The position numbers were made by a program, and so were the translations under genes. This document shows, one piece after another, positions 7,427 through 14,477 of a stretch of 64,000 nucleotides of DNA; the first letter of the stretch is position 1, and each line of letters starts with the position of its first letter. The notes under the pieces were generated by a model, which was not told the origin of the DNA, did not search any database, and saw only the letters and a program-made list of their open reading frames with translations. This DNA is from SSEF01 sp964398485 (GTDB lineage: Bacteria; Patescibacteriota; Minisyncoccia; Moranbacterales; UBA1568), in assembly GCA_964398485.1 (NCBI GenBank), contig CAYNMD010000001.1:1-64000 (forward strand), written 5' to 3'.

Positions 7427-8527
7427 TTATTTGATGCGGATGTATTGCATGTTACCAATATTTTTGATGAGTCCGCGCATTTCGAGTTTTGTGAGTAAGG
7501 CAGAACCCCTGGTCGTTTCTAGTCTAGAGACTTCTAACACCTTGTCAATGTGGAGCGGGTCACGTGAGAGGCAGTTAATAATTTTTTGCTCTTCTTCATT
7601 GAGATGAGTGAGTGGAGTGCTTGCTGTCTCAGCTTGAGATGGGAACGCTTCCAACTGTAGCTCATTCAAAATATCTTGTACACCAGTGACGAGTTTGGCC
7701 CCTTGCTTCAGGAGATTGTTGGAACCAGTGGCGAGTGGTGAAAAAATTGATCCAGGGACGGCGAATACTTCCCGATTGAAATCGAGAGCGAGTCTGGCGG
7801 TGATGAGGCTGCCACTCTCTTCTTTGGCTTCGATAACCACGGTACCCAAAGTCATTCCGGCGATGATTCGATTGCGGGCAGGAAAGGTGCCAGTCGTTGG
7901 TGGTGTTCCAGGAGCGTATTCGGAGATGAGGGTACCATGCTGCAAAATCGAATGAGCGAGACGGAGATGACTTTGCGGAGCAAGAGAGGCATCATCAATA
8001 CCACCACCGAGGATAGCGACAGTGGGCATTTCGGCCAGGAGTGCTCCTTCGTGAGCGAGAGAATCAATACCAAAAGCGAGACCCGAGATAATGGTGATGC
8101 CAGCACGTGAGAGCTCACGACTGAGTTCTTCGGCCACTTGTTTCCCATACGGCGAGTAGTCGCGTGAACCAACGATAGCGATGCAGGGCTTTTCATTCCA
8201 TTGTTTCCAGTGACCACGCAGGTAGAGGAGAGCCGGTGGACTCGGTATTTCTTGAAGGAGAATGGGGTAATCGGGATCAGTAAAGGGGAGGAGGGTAATA
8301 TCAGCTGCTGCTAGCTTTTGTTTTTCTTCCTCACAATCGATAGTGTGTCGCTTGGTGTCGATACCGGTAGGGTTAAAGCGACTGGCAAATTTTATGTCCT
8401 CCCACTCAGTTTCGCTGGCTTCCCAGGCGACTTTGGCCGATCCAAAGTGAGCCACTGCCTCTCGAAGAGTTTTGCTACCGCAGCCAGGGAGAGAATTGAG
8501 GAGATGAAAGTAAAAGGCTTCATTCAT
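7427..8527 (-). CDS. dprA: DNA processing protein A (transformation)
   Basis: A 366-residue DprA/Smf protein. The Rossmann-like core has GSRDYSPYGKQ, SGLAFGIDSLAHEGAL, VAILGGGID and TFPARNRIIAG, the family's most conserved stretches. The C-terminus forms a winged helix (about 310-366: ILNCLSRDP-type helix and LEMRGLIKNIG). Start ATG 8525-8527 is chosen because the longer frame adds an unlikely Cys-rich tail. DprA loads RecA on incoming single-stranded DNA; together with the type IV pilus genes further on it supports a capacity for DNA uptake (inference). Confidence 0.95.
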   Translation of the reverse strand: MNEAFYFHLLNSLPGCGSKTLREAVAHFGSAKVAWEASETEWEDIKFASRFNPTGIDTKRHTIDCEEEKQKLAAADITLLPFTDPDYPILLQEIPSPPALLYLRGHWKQWNEKPCIAIVGSRDYSPYGKQVAEELSRELSRAGITIISGLAFGIDSLAHEGALLAEMPTVAILGGGIDDASLAPQSHLRLAHSILQHGTLISEYAPGTPPTTGTFPARNRIIAGMTLGTVVIEAKEESGSLITARLALDFNREVFAVPGSIFSPLATGSNNLLKQGAKLVTGVQDILNELQLEAFPSQAETASTPLTHLNEEEQKIINCLSRDPLHIDKVLEVSRLETTRGSALLTKLEMRGLIKNIGNMQYIRIK

Positions 8528-8593
8528 ATAGAGAGAGGTCCGAAATGACCCCCATTCTAAGTGAAACAGGGTTTTCGTGCAAATGAGACACAT

Positions 8594-8655
8594 TTGACTC
8601 TTTCTCGCCTTCTCGCTAGGCTACCCTCAAGTTTGGCTGGAGTCCCTAGCTGAAC
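8594..8655 (+). promoter_or_regulatory. Promoter and 5'-end hairpin of the 8680 gene
   Basis: TTGACT (8594-8599), 17-bp spacer, TAGGCT (8617-8622). Transcription would start near 8629, immediately before a hairpin made by GTTTGGCT (8631-8638) and AGCTGAAC (8648-8655, two G-U pairs). The SD GGAG is at 8670-8673. Confidence 0.55.
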
Positions 8656-8679
8656 AATGTTTTGAAACTGGAGCAAGTG

Positions 8680-9051
8680 ATGCAATTAGTGACACCTGTT
8701 GCCTCTTTGTTTCAATTGAAGCAAGAAGACGATCGTTTTTACGCAGACAATGATGATAACTATCGGCGATACGAAAGAGTTCTTCGTTCCTATTGCCGCA
8801 TGGCATGGTTTTATCACCGCTGTGACTACTGTCGTGAGTCGATAAATCCAGGCGACTTCTATCAAGCTTGGGTGCATGTTTCCCACCCACCGAAAAAAGT
8901 GCCTGGTAAGAGAAGAAAAAGGCGTCTGTGGGTTGAGAAAAAGCATGATCCTGAGTGTCCTGATGAGCTCCGCAGAATGGAGGAAGAGATGTATCAGCAA
9001 TGGGAGCGCGAAGATCAAGCTAGACGGGATGCAGAGCGGAAATCAGCGTAG
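8680..9051 (+). CDS. Orphan cassette protein with CxxC..HxxxC zinc motif (123 aa)
   Basis: No family is assigned. The centre reads RCDYCRESINPGDFYQAWVHV and, after a basic stretch, KKHDPECP; the two Cys, a His and a third Cys could bind one zinc, resembling a treble-clef or ribbon domain. The C-terminal third is highly charged (ELRRMEEEMYQQWEREDQAR) and should be helical. ATG 8680 is preferred over the in-frame TTG at 8662 because GGAG sits 6 nt upstream. The gene has its own promoter and is followed by a long hairpin. A nucleic-acid-binding role is possible but unproven. Confidence 0.72.
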   Translation: MQLVTPVASLFQLKQEDDRFYADNDDNYRRYERVLRSYCRMAWFYHRCDYCRESINPGDFYQAWVHVSHPPKKVPGKRRKRRLWVEKKHDPECPDELRRMEEEMYQQWEREDQARRDAERKSA

Positions 9052-9062
9052 TGCGCTGACAC

Positions 9063-9106
9063 GGGCTCGGGGCTCTTCGCAAAGAGACTCGGGCCCAAAA
9101 CATTTT
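9063..9106 (+). terminator. Long hairpin after the 8680 gene
   Basis: GGGCTCGGGGCTCTT (9063-9077) pairs with AAGAGACTCGGGCCC (9082-9096) with one mismatch and G-U pairs, loop CGCA. The tail AAAACATTTT is a weak T run. The next gene's -10 box follows at once. Confidence 0.6.
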
Positions 9107-9119
9107 GTATACTAAATTT

Positions 9120-9593
9120 ATGAAACAAACCAAACAATACTGGCTCATGAAAAGTGAGCCAGATGAGTATTCGATTGATGATCTCGCACGTGATAAACAA
9201 TCGCCTTGGTTTGGGGTACGCAATTATCAGGCGAGAAATTTTATGCGAGATACGATGCGAGTGGGGGATGAAGTACTCTTTTATCACTCGAGTTGTCCAG
9301 AGCCGGGAGTAGTGGGTCTCGCTCAAGTAGCGAGTGCACCCTATCCTGATGAGACTCAGTTTGACCAGAAAAGCCCGTACTATGATCCCAAAGCCACCAA
9401 AGAGAGTCCACGTTGGACGTTGGTAGAGGTAAAATTTGTCAGAAAATTCAAACGGACTGTCTCACTATTGGTACTTCGTCAAGAAAAATCTCTGAAAAAT
9501 CTCGTCATCCTTCGACCAGGCAATCGTCTTTCGATTACCCCAGTCACGTTAGCCGAATATACGATGATTACTCGCCTCGGCGAGAAGAACTAA
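9120..9593 (+). CDS. EVE domain protein
   Basis: A 157-residue EVE-domain protein (PUA-like fold, thymocyte nuclear protein 1 type). Diagnostic stretches are YWLMKSEPDEYSIDDLARD, WFGVRNYQARNFMRD, GDEVLFYHSSC, VGLAQVAS and the C-terminal SLLVLRQEKSLKNLVIL. Proteins of this family are thought to recognise modified bases in DNA or RNA. Start ATG 9120 lies 5 nt after a -10 box TATACT (9109-9114), so the message is probably leaderless; the longer frame starting at 9105 overlaps the promoter and is rejected. Confidence 0.9.
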   Translation: MKQTKQYWLMKSEPDEYSIDDLARDKQSPWFGVRNYQARNFMRDTMRVGDEVLFYHSSCPEPGVVGLAQVASAPYPDETQFDQKSPYYDPKATKESPRWTLVEVKFVRKFKRTVSLLVLRQEKSLKNLVILRPGNRLSITPVTLAEYTMITRLGEKN

Positions 9594-9601
9594 ATGAATT
9601 T

Positions 9602-9835
9602 TTATAGGTGAGCTTCAGTAGAAGTATCAAGCCATTCATCACTTGCCCGGTGAAATTCTTTGGTGGCGGCATCAATTTTTGATTGTAATTCTACAGGGAT
9701 AGGTTGGCCAGACATGACTATTCGATCAGCTTGGTCTTGGAGCTCAGTGAGAGCCTGCTCAGCTTGGAGATATTCCTCTCTCGCGACGGAGACAATGCTG
9801 TGTTCATACTTCATTCCGGTTGGTTGTTCAATCAT
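9602..9835 (-). CDS. Small helical protein (77 aa), unknown
   Basis: No family is recognised. The sequence is strongly helical with heptad-like spacing (REEYLQAEQALTELQDQADRI, LQSKIDAATKEFHRASDEW), so a short coiled coil is likely. It has no signal peptide. ATG 9835 is used; a second Met (MKYEHS) at 9814 is an alternative. It lies between the convergent EVE gene and the dehydrogenase gene, 33 bp downstream of the latter. Confidence 0.6.
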   Translation of the reverse strand: MIEQPTGMKYEHSIVSVAREEYLQAEQALTELQDQADRIVMSGQPIPVELQSKIDAATKEFHRASDEWLDTSTEAHL

Positions 9836-9868
9836 AGGCTTTTGTCTCAGAAATAAGGTATATCGAAA

Positions 9869-10873
9869 TTACTTGGGTGTAACGACATTTTTACATTGGC
9901 CCAGGGCGTAGCATTCGATATTATCGATTGTGGTGGAGAGAATGCGTTCGAGTGCTTCTTTGGAATAGAAGGCAATGTGTGGAGTGTAGACGACATTATC
10001 TCGACCGAGAAGGGCGTGGTCCTTGGCGAGCATCTGCAGTTCTGGTGCGCCATCTTGTTTGTTGAGGAGCTCCTTCTCTTCTCGGACAAGTAGTTCGCCT
10101 TCGAGGACATCGATGCCTACTCCAGCGAGTATGCCTTGGTCGAGTCCCATCATGAGAGCATCGGTTTCGACGAGTTCACCGCGGGCCGTATTGATGAGAA
10201 TGGTGCCGGGCTTCATGAGATTGATATTGTGTTGATTGATGAGGTGGTGAGTCTCTTTGGTGTAGGGAGTGTGCAGAGAAATAATATCTGATGATTCGAG
10301 GAGTTTGTGCAGCGGCACATACTGGAAGTCGAGCACTTCGGAGAGAAATTGATTCGGAAAAGCATCGTAGGCGAGTACCTTCATACCAAAGCCTTTGGCA
10401 ATTTTGATCACATGGAGGCCAATTTTGCCAGCGCCGACGACTCCGAGTGTCTTGCCTTTGAGATCAAATCCGCGCAGTCCTTCGATAGCAAAGTCACCGG
10501 CGAGTCTTCTCACGTGAGACTTGTGCACATTTCGGGAGAGTGCCAGGATGAGGGCAAAGGTGTGTTCGGCTACCGTATTTTCTCCATACGAAGGAACATT
10601 GGAAACGAGGATAGCACGTTCTTTGGCAGCTTCGAGATCGATATGATCAAAGCCGGTAGAACGGGTGACGATGAGTTTGAGTTTGGGGAGGGCGTGGATG
10701 ACTTCCGCGGTAACCTTACTGTAAATAAAGACAGAGAGGACTTCGCACTCGGCGAGTGAGGCGAGGTCTTTTTCTTCGATCGTACGATCAAAGAAAAAAA
10801 GCTGATGTCCTGCAAACCGTTCTTTGAGGGTTTCTTCTTCCCACTTTTGGATTTCAAAAAAGGCGAGCTGCAT
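9869..10873 (-). CDS. D-isomer 2-hydroxyacid dehydrogenase, D-lactate dehydrogenase type
   Basis: A 334-residue NAD-dependent dehydrogenase. The nucleotide-binding motif is VVGAGKIGLHVIKIAKGFG with the acidic residue in LAYDAFPN. The catalytic triad is visible: Arg in NTARGELVET, Glu in DVLEGEL and His in TPHIAFYS. The N-terminal YSKVTAEVI and TRSTGFDHIDLEAAKE match D-lactate dehydrogenase (LdhA). It would reduce pyruvate to D-lactate and reoxidise NADH, a plausible fermentative end step in an organism without respiration. A -10 box TATACT (minus strand, 10904-10909) precedes it. Other 2-oxoacids cannot be excluded as substrates. Confidence 0.9.
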   Translation of the reverse strand: MQLAFFEIQKWEEETLKERFAGHQLFFFDRTIEEKDLASLAECEVLSVFIYSKVTAEVIHALPKLKLIVTRSTGFDHIDLEAAKERAILVSNVPSYGENTVAEHTFALILALSRNVHKSHVRRLAGDFAIEGLRGFDLKGKTLGVVGAGKIGLHVIKIAKGFGMKVLAYDAFPNQFLSEVLDFQYVPLHKLLESSDIISLHTPYTKETHHLINQHNINLMKPGTILINTARGELVETDALMMGLDQGILAGVGIDVLEGELLVREEKELLNKQDGAPELQMLAKDHALLGRDNVVYTPHIAFYSKEALERILSTTIDNIECYALGQCKNVVTPK

Positions 10874-10932
10874 AAGCAAACTTTGAATCAGTTATCTCCT
10901 CCTAGTATACCCCGGAGAAGAGAGTGATTCAA

Positions 10933-11688
10933 TTATTTGTTTTTTGTCCCTGTAGTTTTTTGATTGCGGAGGCCGTGACGAATAATCCATTCGGTAGCTG
11001 GCGAAAGTCCTTCTTTTTTCCATGCTGCGATAATAGCCTGAGCAAATGATGGATCTTCTTTCATGAGGTCATTGAGGTTGTTGCCGACTGACTTTTGGAC
11101 AAACCGGTCTTCATCATGACGAAGGTTGGAGAGGATGTTTTGATAGAGTTCTGGATAGTGGAGTGCTACGAGTAATTTTTTGGCCCAAGGGAGTTTGGGT
11201 CTCAGTCCTTCGCTGGCAAGTCTTCGTACGTGGACGCTGTCATCTTGGCTCCAACGGAGCATGAGTCGCATAGTTTTTTGTGGTTCATTTGCTAGAAGTG
11301 GACGAATAGCAAATTCGCCCGTGTAGCGTTGGGTAAGTTCATAAATAAATTGACTAGAGATACTCCAATGATCAGCGCCATGCTGTTCCACGTATCGGCC
11401 GAGAGGAGCAAGCCACCAACCATAGAGAAACATACCGTTTGATTCGGCAAGCTTTGGTCCCAAAAGAGAGGTGAAGAGCTGGAGATGTTCATCATACGTA
11501 CCGGGGAGATGATGATGGAAAGCAGCAGCGTAGGCGTCGAGTCTTTCGCTATAACTTTTCCCGCGTAGAGTCCGTCTCAGCTCGGTGAGAAATTCCTCGG
11601 ACGCAAAATCAGGCGTGAGAGCTGTTAGTTTTTCGGCGATGAGTTTGGCACAGGTGAGACCATAGTAGTCTTTGATTTTCTTGGCCAT
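10933..11688 (-). CDS. AlkC-like DNA glycosylase (HEAT-repeat DNA alkylation repair protein)
   Basis: A 251-residue all-helical protein built of HEAT-like repeats. The C-terminal half carries VHVRRLASEGLRPKLPWAK, DRFVQKSVGNNLNDLMKEDP and WIIRHGLRNQ, typical of the AlkC branch (COG4335) of alkylpurine glycosylases. It would excise alkylated bases. ATG 11688 is chosen because the longer frame adds only a basic stretch overlapping the promoter zone. It shares the minus strand with the nitroreductase gene but a terminator lies between them, so it is transcribed separately. Confidence 0.82.
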   Translation of the reverse strand: MAKKIKDYYGLTCAKLIAEKLTALTPDFASEEFLTELRRTLRGKSYSERLDAYAAAFHHHLPGTYDEHLQLFTSLLGPKLAESNGMFLYGWWLAPLGRYVEQHGADHWSISSQFIYELTQRYTGEFAIRPLLANEPQKTMRLMLRWSQDDSVHVRRLASEGLRPKLPWAKKLLVALHYPELYQNILSNLRHDEDRFVQKSVGNNLNDLMKEDPSFAQAIIAAWKKEGLSPATEWIIRHGLRNQKTTGTKNK

Positions 11689-11720
11689 AGAGTTTCTTGT
11701 TTTTCTTACTCTACCATACA

Positions 11721-11752
11721 AAAAACCGCTTCTCCCAGGGGAAGCGGTTTTT
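11721..11752 (-). terminator. Terminator between nitroreductase and AlkC-like genes
   Basis: A 12-bp stem, AAAAACCGCTTC with GAAGCGGTTTTT, loop TCCCAGGG. On the minus strand the T run follows the nitroreductase gene; the symmetry means it could act in both directions. Confidence 0.85.
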
Positions 11753-11757
11753 GAATT

Positions 11758-12399
11758 TTATCGCACTACCAAAGTTGCTTCCTCGAGTGGGCGTCGTACC
11801 TTTGGTCTTTTGGTCCATTCATCAGCTGGGCTGCGGTACCCAAGAGCGAGCAGGGTCGTAGCAGTAAGGTGCTGGTCACCGAGACCCAGGATGGTATCAA
11901 CGGCCTGAGGATCAAATCCCTCCATGGCAGCATTATCAATTCCAAGGAGAGAAGCAGTTCCCATCATAATGCCGAGAGGGATGTAGGTTTGGCAAGCAAT
12001 CCAGCGATCGAGTGAGGTATCATCTTTTGAAGCGATGACCCCGTCAAGCATTTGACGAAAACCAGTGAGTGATTCTACTGGTTGTCCTTGAATTTTGGCC
12101 GTCCGGTCAATACGTTCAGCGGCTATCGATTGTCTTACATCGGTGCGACGAGCGATGACAATGAGATGAGAGGCTTCGGTCACTCGCGGTTGACCATAGC
12201 TTGCTTCCTGAATAGCTTGGCGGAGCGCTTGATTTTCGACCACAATAAATTTCCAGGCTTCGAGACCAAAACTTGATGGAGCGAGTCGTCCGCTTTCGAG
12301 GATAGTTTCGAGATCAGTGGGGCTGATCTTTTTGGTTGGATCAAATGACTGCACGGCAGCACGCCAGTGTAGGGCGTCTAGGATATCCTTTGGTTGCAT
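11758..12399 (-). CDS. Nitroreductase-family NAD(P)H:FMN oxidoreductase
   Basis: A 213-residue nitroreductase-fold protein. The FMN-binding start is HWRAAVQSFDPTKKISPTDL, followed by GRLAPSSFGLEAWKFIVV, the conserved Ser-Ser-Gly region, and the C-terminal IMMGTASLLGIDNAAMEGFDP and ALGYRSPADEW. It would reduce nitro or quinone compounds with FMN. The start is 5 nt from a minus-strand TATACT box, so the message is likely leaderless. It diverges from an HxlR-type regulator, a common arrangement in which the regulator senses reactive electrophiles or quinones and controls the reductase. Confidence 0.9.
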   Translation of the reverse strand: MQPKDILDALHWRAAVQSFDPTKKISPTDLETILESGRLAPSSFGLEAWKFIVVENQALRQAIQEASYGQPRVTEASHLIVIARRTDVRQSIAAERIDRTAKIQGQPVESLTGFRQMLDGVIASKDDTSLDRWIACQTYIPLGIMMGTASLLGIDNAAMEGFDPQAVDTILGLGDQHLTATTLLALGYRSPADEWTKRPKVRRPLEEATLVVR

Positions 12400-12429
12400 A
12401 GGGGAGTATACTTATGATATAAATGGGGT

Positions 12430-12467
12430 CTATGCTTCGACATGCATAGTACTATATTTAGTATAGT
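12430..12467. promoter_or_regulatory. Divergent regulatory region nitroreductase / HxlR
   Basis: Two inverted repeats lie back to back: CTATGC-N8-GCATAG (12430-12449) and TACTA-TATT-TAGTA (12450-12463). The second overlaps the -10 box TATAGT (12462-12467) of the regulator gene, whose ATG is at 12471. They are the best candidates for HxlR operators (inference from position and symmetry). Confidence 0.55.
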
Positions 12468-12470
12468 GTT

Positions 12471-12812
12471 ATGAAAACGAGTCGTCAAGGAAAAGATGAG
12501 GAGGTAGTGATGACTTCTGGAGGGAGGTGTCCTAAGCGTGCCCTAAAAATTTTTGGTGACTTCCAGACACTCTCTATTGTTGAGGTACTTGGTCAGGGCG
12601 AACTCCGATACTGCGCTCTTCAAAGAGCACTTGGTGATATGAACCCAGTGACACTTACCAAGAGGCTCAAAATGCTCGAAGGCGAAGGGATTATTGGACG
12701 ACGGACGGAGGCAATGGATAAACTCTCAGTTTCTTATTACTTGGAGGAGAAGGGGAAGCGGATGCTCCCGATACTCCGAAATATGAGGGATTTTGCGATG
12801 CAGTATCTCTAA
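12471..12812 (+). CDS. HxlR-family winged-helix transcriptional regulator
   Basis: A 113-residue MarR/HxlR-type regulator. The family signature is visible in CPKRALKIFGDFQTLSIVEVL (the Cys of HxlR proteins near residue 20), YCALQRALGDMNPVTLTKRLKMLEGEGII for the recognition helix and wing, and KRMLPILRNMRDFAMQYL for the dimerisation helix. The conserved Cys is often the redox or electrophile sensor. It most likely controls the divergent nitroreductase and itself. ATG 12471 lies 3 nt after the -10 box, so an alternative -10 (TATATT, about 12453) or a leaderless start is implied. Confidence 0.87.
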   Translation: MKTSRQGKDEEVVMTSGGRCPKRALKIFGDFQTLSIVEVLGQGELRYCALQRALGDMNPVTLTKRLKMLEGEGIIGRRTEAMDKLSVSYYLEEKGKRMLPILRNMRDFAMQYL

Positions 12813-12893
12813 AAAGGGGTGTTTGGGCGCTAGAGAGGTTGCTCCACTTGATTCTTTTTTGAGGATATTGTAGCATTCAGGGTGCTTTTTAAC

Positions 12894-12967
12894 GGGCGAT
12901 TAGCTCAGGTGGTTAGAGCGCGTCACTGATAATGACGAGGTCCCAAGTTCGAGTCTTGGATCGCCCA
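12894..12967 (+). tRNA. tRNA-Ile (GAU)
   Basis: A 74-nt cloverleaf: acceptor GGGCGAT/ATCGCCC, D arm TAGCTCAGGTGGTTAGAGC, anticodon loop CTGATAA with anticodon GAT, T arm AAGTTCGAGTCTT. The discriminator is A; no CCA is encoded. Confidence 0.95.
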
Positions 12968-12999
12968 CATCTGGAAGGCAGCGTCCAGAAAGTATATAC

Positions 13000-13073
13000 A
13001 GCGGGGTAGAGCAGTCTGGCAGCTCGTCTGGCTCATAACCAGAAGGTCGGTGGTTCAAATCCACCCCCCGCAA
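13000..13073 (+). tRNA. Initiator tRNA-fMet (CAU)
   Basis: Acceptor AGCGGGG/CCCCGCA leaves A1 opposite A72, so the first pair is broken as expected for an initiator. The D arm AGAGCAGTCTGGCAGCTC and the anticodon arm TCTGG-CTCATAA-CCAGA match initiator tRNAs, but the usual three G-C pairs are reduced to two because position 29-41 is U-A. Discriminator A, no encoded CCA. Confidence 0.9.
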
Positions 13074-13143
13074 CAAACTTCGCATTCAGCAGGTGACAGA
13101 TACTGAGGCATCTTCTCTTGCTTGGCTAAGTTGGGTATAATTT

Positions 13144-13217
13144 GCCAGGGTAGCTCAGTTGGTTAGAGCACGGGACTCATAAGCCCGGGGTCGAGAGTTC
13201 GAATCTCTCCCCTGGTA
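13144..13217 (+). tRNA. tRNA-Met (CAU), elongator
   Basis: Acceptor GCCAGGG/CCCTGGT (G1-U72 wobble), D arm TAGCTCAGTTGGTTAGAGC, anticodon loop CTCATAA, T arm GAGTTCGAATCTC. The D arm is of the elongator-Met type; a lysidine-modified tRNA-Ile2 shares the CAU anticodon and cannot be fully excluded. No encoded CCA. Confidence 0.88.
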
Positions 13218-13239
13218 CTGGGCGAAAATTGAATATCAC

Positions 13240-13295
13240 GGGGGCGTACCCACCCGAACGACTGAGAGCCGTTCAGTCGGGCGGGGCTCAGCTGG
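13240..13295 (+). repeat. Split partial copy of tRNA-Asp 5' end with a 37-nt hairpin insert
   Basis: GGGGGCGTA (13240-13248) and GCTCAGCTGG (13286-13295) are identical to the first 19 nt of tRNA-Asp (13534-13552). Between them sits a 37-nt segment (13249-13285) that folds on itself: CCCACCC pairs with GGGCGGG (one mismatch) and GACTGA with TCAGTC, with a bulged GAAC and loop GAGCCGT. The GIY-YIG start codon follows 2 nt after the copy. Confidence 0.8.
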
Positions 13296-13297
13296 CT

Positions 13298-13543
13298 ATG
13301 TACACTGTTTATGTTTTACAAGATAATCGGGGAAGGTTATACAAGGGCATGACCAATAACCTGGTTCGACGACTTGCAGAACATAAAGGGGGTACAACAA
13401 AAACTACGCGTTCTATGAAGGATCTGCGTGTTGTATACTCCGAAGAGCATCCCGACAGAGTGTCAGCAAGAAAGCGAGAGATGTATTTAAAGTCTGCTGC
13501 TGGGAGGAGGTTTTTGAAGAAAATTTTATATACGGGGGCGTAG
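13298..13543 (+). CDS. GIY-YIG nuclease domain protein (81 aa) abutting tRNA-Asp
   Basis: A minimal single-domain GIY-YIG protein of the UPF0213/COG2827 type: MYTVYVLQDNRGRLYKGMT carries the two tyrosines of the name, NNLVRRLAEHK the catalytic Arg and His, and the Glu lies in KREMYLKS. ATG 13298 is used because it begins exactly at the conserved MYTVYV. The last three sense codons and the TAG stop (13534-13543) lie inside tRNA-Asp, so the reading frame and the tRNA overlap by 10 nt. The gene begins right after a partial tRNA-Asp copy. Housekeeping repair or mobile-element nuclease roles are both possible; the position favours the second. Confidence 0.9.
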   Translation: MYTVYVLQDNRGRLYKGMTNNLVRRLAEHKGGTTKTTRSMKDLRVVYSEEHPDRVSARKREMYLKSAAGRRFLKKILYTGA

Positions 13544-13610
13544 CTCAGCTGGTTAGAGCGACTGCCTGTCACGCAGTAGGTCGCCGGTTCGAGTCCGGTC
13601 GTCCCCGCCA
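13534..13610 (+). tRNA. tRNA-Asp (GUC) with encoded CCA
   Basis: Acceptor GGGGGCG/CGTCCCC with one G-U, D arm TAGCTCAGCTGGTTAGAGC, anticodon loop CTGTCAC with anticodon GTC, T arm CGGTTCGAGTCCG, discriminator G as expected for Asp. Unlike the three tRNAs before it, CCA is encoded (13608-13610). Its first 10 nt overlap the GIY-YIG gene. Confidence 0.95.
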
Positions 13611-13621
13611 TTCGGGATAAG

Positions 13622-13644
13622 CAGGTACATTAGTATCTGTTTTT
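13622..13644 (+). terminator. Terminator of the tRNA cluster
   Basis: CAGGTAC (13622-13628) pairs with GTATCTG (13633-13639), loop ATTA, followed by TTTTT. Confidence 0.8.
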
Positions 13645-13709
13645 CCTTTTGTAGAAGCCTCAAACACCGGTTCGAGGGTACTCTTTTTCACCATGAGACT
13701 CTCCTCACT

Positions 13710-13738
13710 TTTACCAATCAGTAAAAAGATTCTATACT
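13710..13738 (+). promoter_or_regulatory. Promoter of the 13762 gene
   Basis: TTTACC (13710-13715), 17-bp spacer, TATACT (13733-13738); leader of about 17 nt, no SD. Confidence 0.6.
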
Positions 13739-13761
13739 ATTAAAAACTAATAATTTCAACT

Positions 13762-14412
13762 ATGGAACATAAACAAAGAGGTGCATTATATGTTGGCTTA
13801 GGTCTAGTTCTCATCTTTGGGCTAACCCTAGCTGTTACTTTTTATCTTGATCGGACGACTCCTTCTGAGACATCTACTAATAGCCAGAATCTTCCTCAAT
13901 CAAAAGAAGGGCCTCGAGAGAGCAATCCTTGGATGAGTTTTGATAGCAAAAAAGACACGGGTCTAGCTTTAGGCGTGCAATTCAATTATCCAGCGGCTTG
14001 GCTTCAGAATGGGAGTCGCGATAGCGGTACCGTTTCAGTTGTCCCATTTTTTGATAAAGACAAATACTCAAAGAAATGTGAGACCGTAAGTAATGGATCT
14101 GTAAACTGTCCTGAGACGGGGTTAGTGGCACAAATTATTGTAAGCAACTCCTCTTACGCTGCTCCAAAGACTACTTACAAAGATCAGAAAAATGAAAAAA
14201 TTACTATCGGTGGACAAGTGGGTGTTAAAATTTCAGGCGTAGTAAAATCAGAAAGTCTCAGCCATGTTGCTTCGGTAGGGAAAAAAGAAACTCGAGTAAT
14301 TGTCATGGGATTAGACAACCAGCAATATGAGTTTGTTATGATTACTGAAAACTCTGCACAAGATGAAATTTTCAATGAAATTATCAAAACTACAACGTTT
14401 GGAAATAAGTAA
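13762..14412 (+). CDS. Membrane-anchored extracytoplasmic protein (216 aa), unknown
   Basis: A single N-terminal transmembrane helix (GALYVGLGLVLIFGLTLAV, about 7-25) is followed by a Ser/Thr-rich linker and a soluble domain beginning LALGVQFNYPAAWLQNG. That opening, the VSVVPFFDKD strand and the final EIFNEIIKTTTF resemble PsbP/DUF4367-like domains common in surface proteins of CPR and Gram-positive bacteria; this is a fold-level impression only. Two Cys (CETVSNGSVNC) could form a disulfide outside the cell. The 16275 gene encodes a protein of the same plan. No partner is visible. Confidence 0.72.
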   Translation: MEHKQRGALYVGLGLVLIFGLTLAVTFYLDRTTPSETSTNSQNLPQSKEGPRESNPWMSFDSKKDTGLALGVQFNYPAAWLQNGSRDSGTVSVVPFFDKDKYSKKCETVSNGSVNCPETGLVAQIIVSNSSYAAPKTTYKDQKNEKITIGGQVGVKISGVVKSESLSHVASVGKKETRVIVMGLDNQQYEFVMITENSAQDEIFNEIIKTTTFGNK

Positions 14413-14416
14413 AAGA

Positions 14417-14452
14417 ATGGGGGGCGCCTAAAAATATCTCAGGCACCCCCCT
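14417..14452 (-). terminator. Terminator of the DUF1566-M23 gene
   Basis: GGGGGG-C-GCCT (14419-14430) pairs with AGGC-A-CCCCCC (ending 14452). Read on the minus strand the tail is ATTCTTTT. It may also serve the plus-strand gene ending at 14412. Confidence 0.7.
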
Positions 14453-14477
14453 GTCGTCACATCTCTGCTGCCGTGGT

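Noticed and set aside
12900..13085. Minus-strand reading frame rich in DLNHRPSGYEPDEL-type sequence
   Set aside because: It is antisense to tRNA-Ile and tRNA-fMet; this is a well-known false protein produced by tRNA genes.
13136..13141. TATAAT directly before tRNA-Met as its promoter
   Set aside because: It lies 2 nt before the mature 5' end, so transcription would begin inside the tRNA; co-transcription with the upstream tRNAs is likelier.
13309..13611. Minus-strand frame starting MAGTTGLEPATYC
   Set aside because: Antisense to tRNA-Asp and the GIY-YIG gene; a common artefact.
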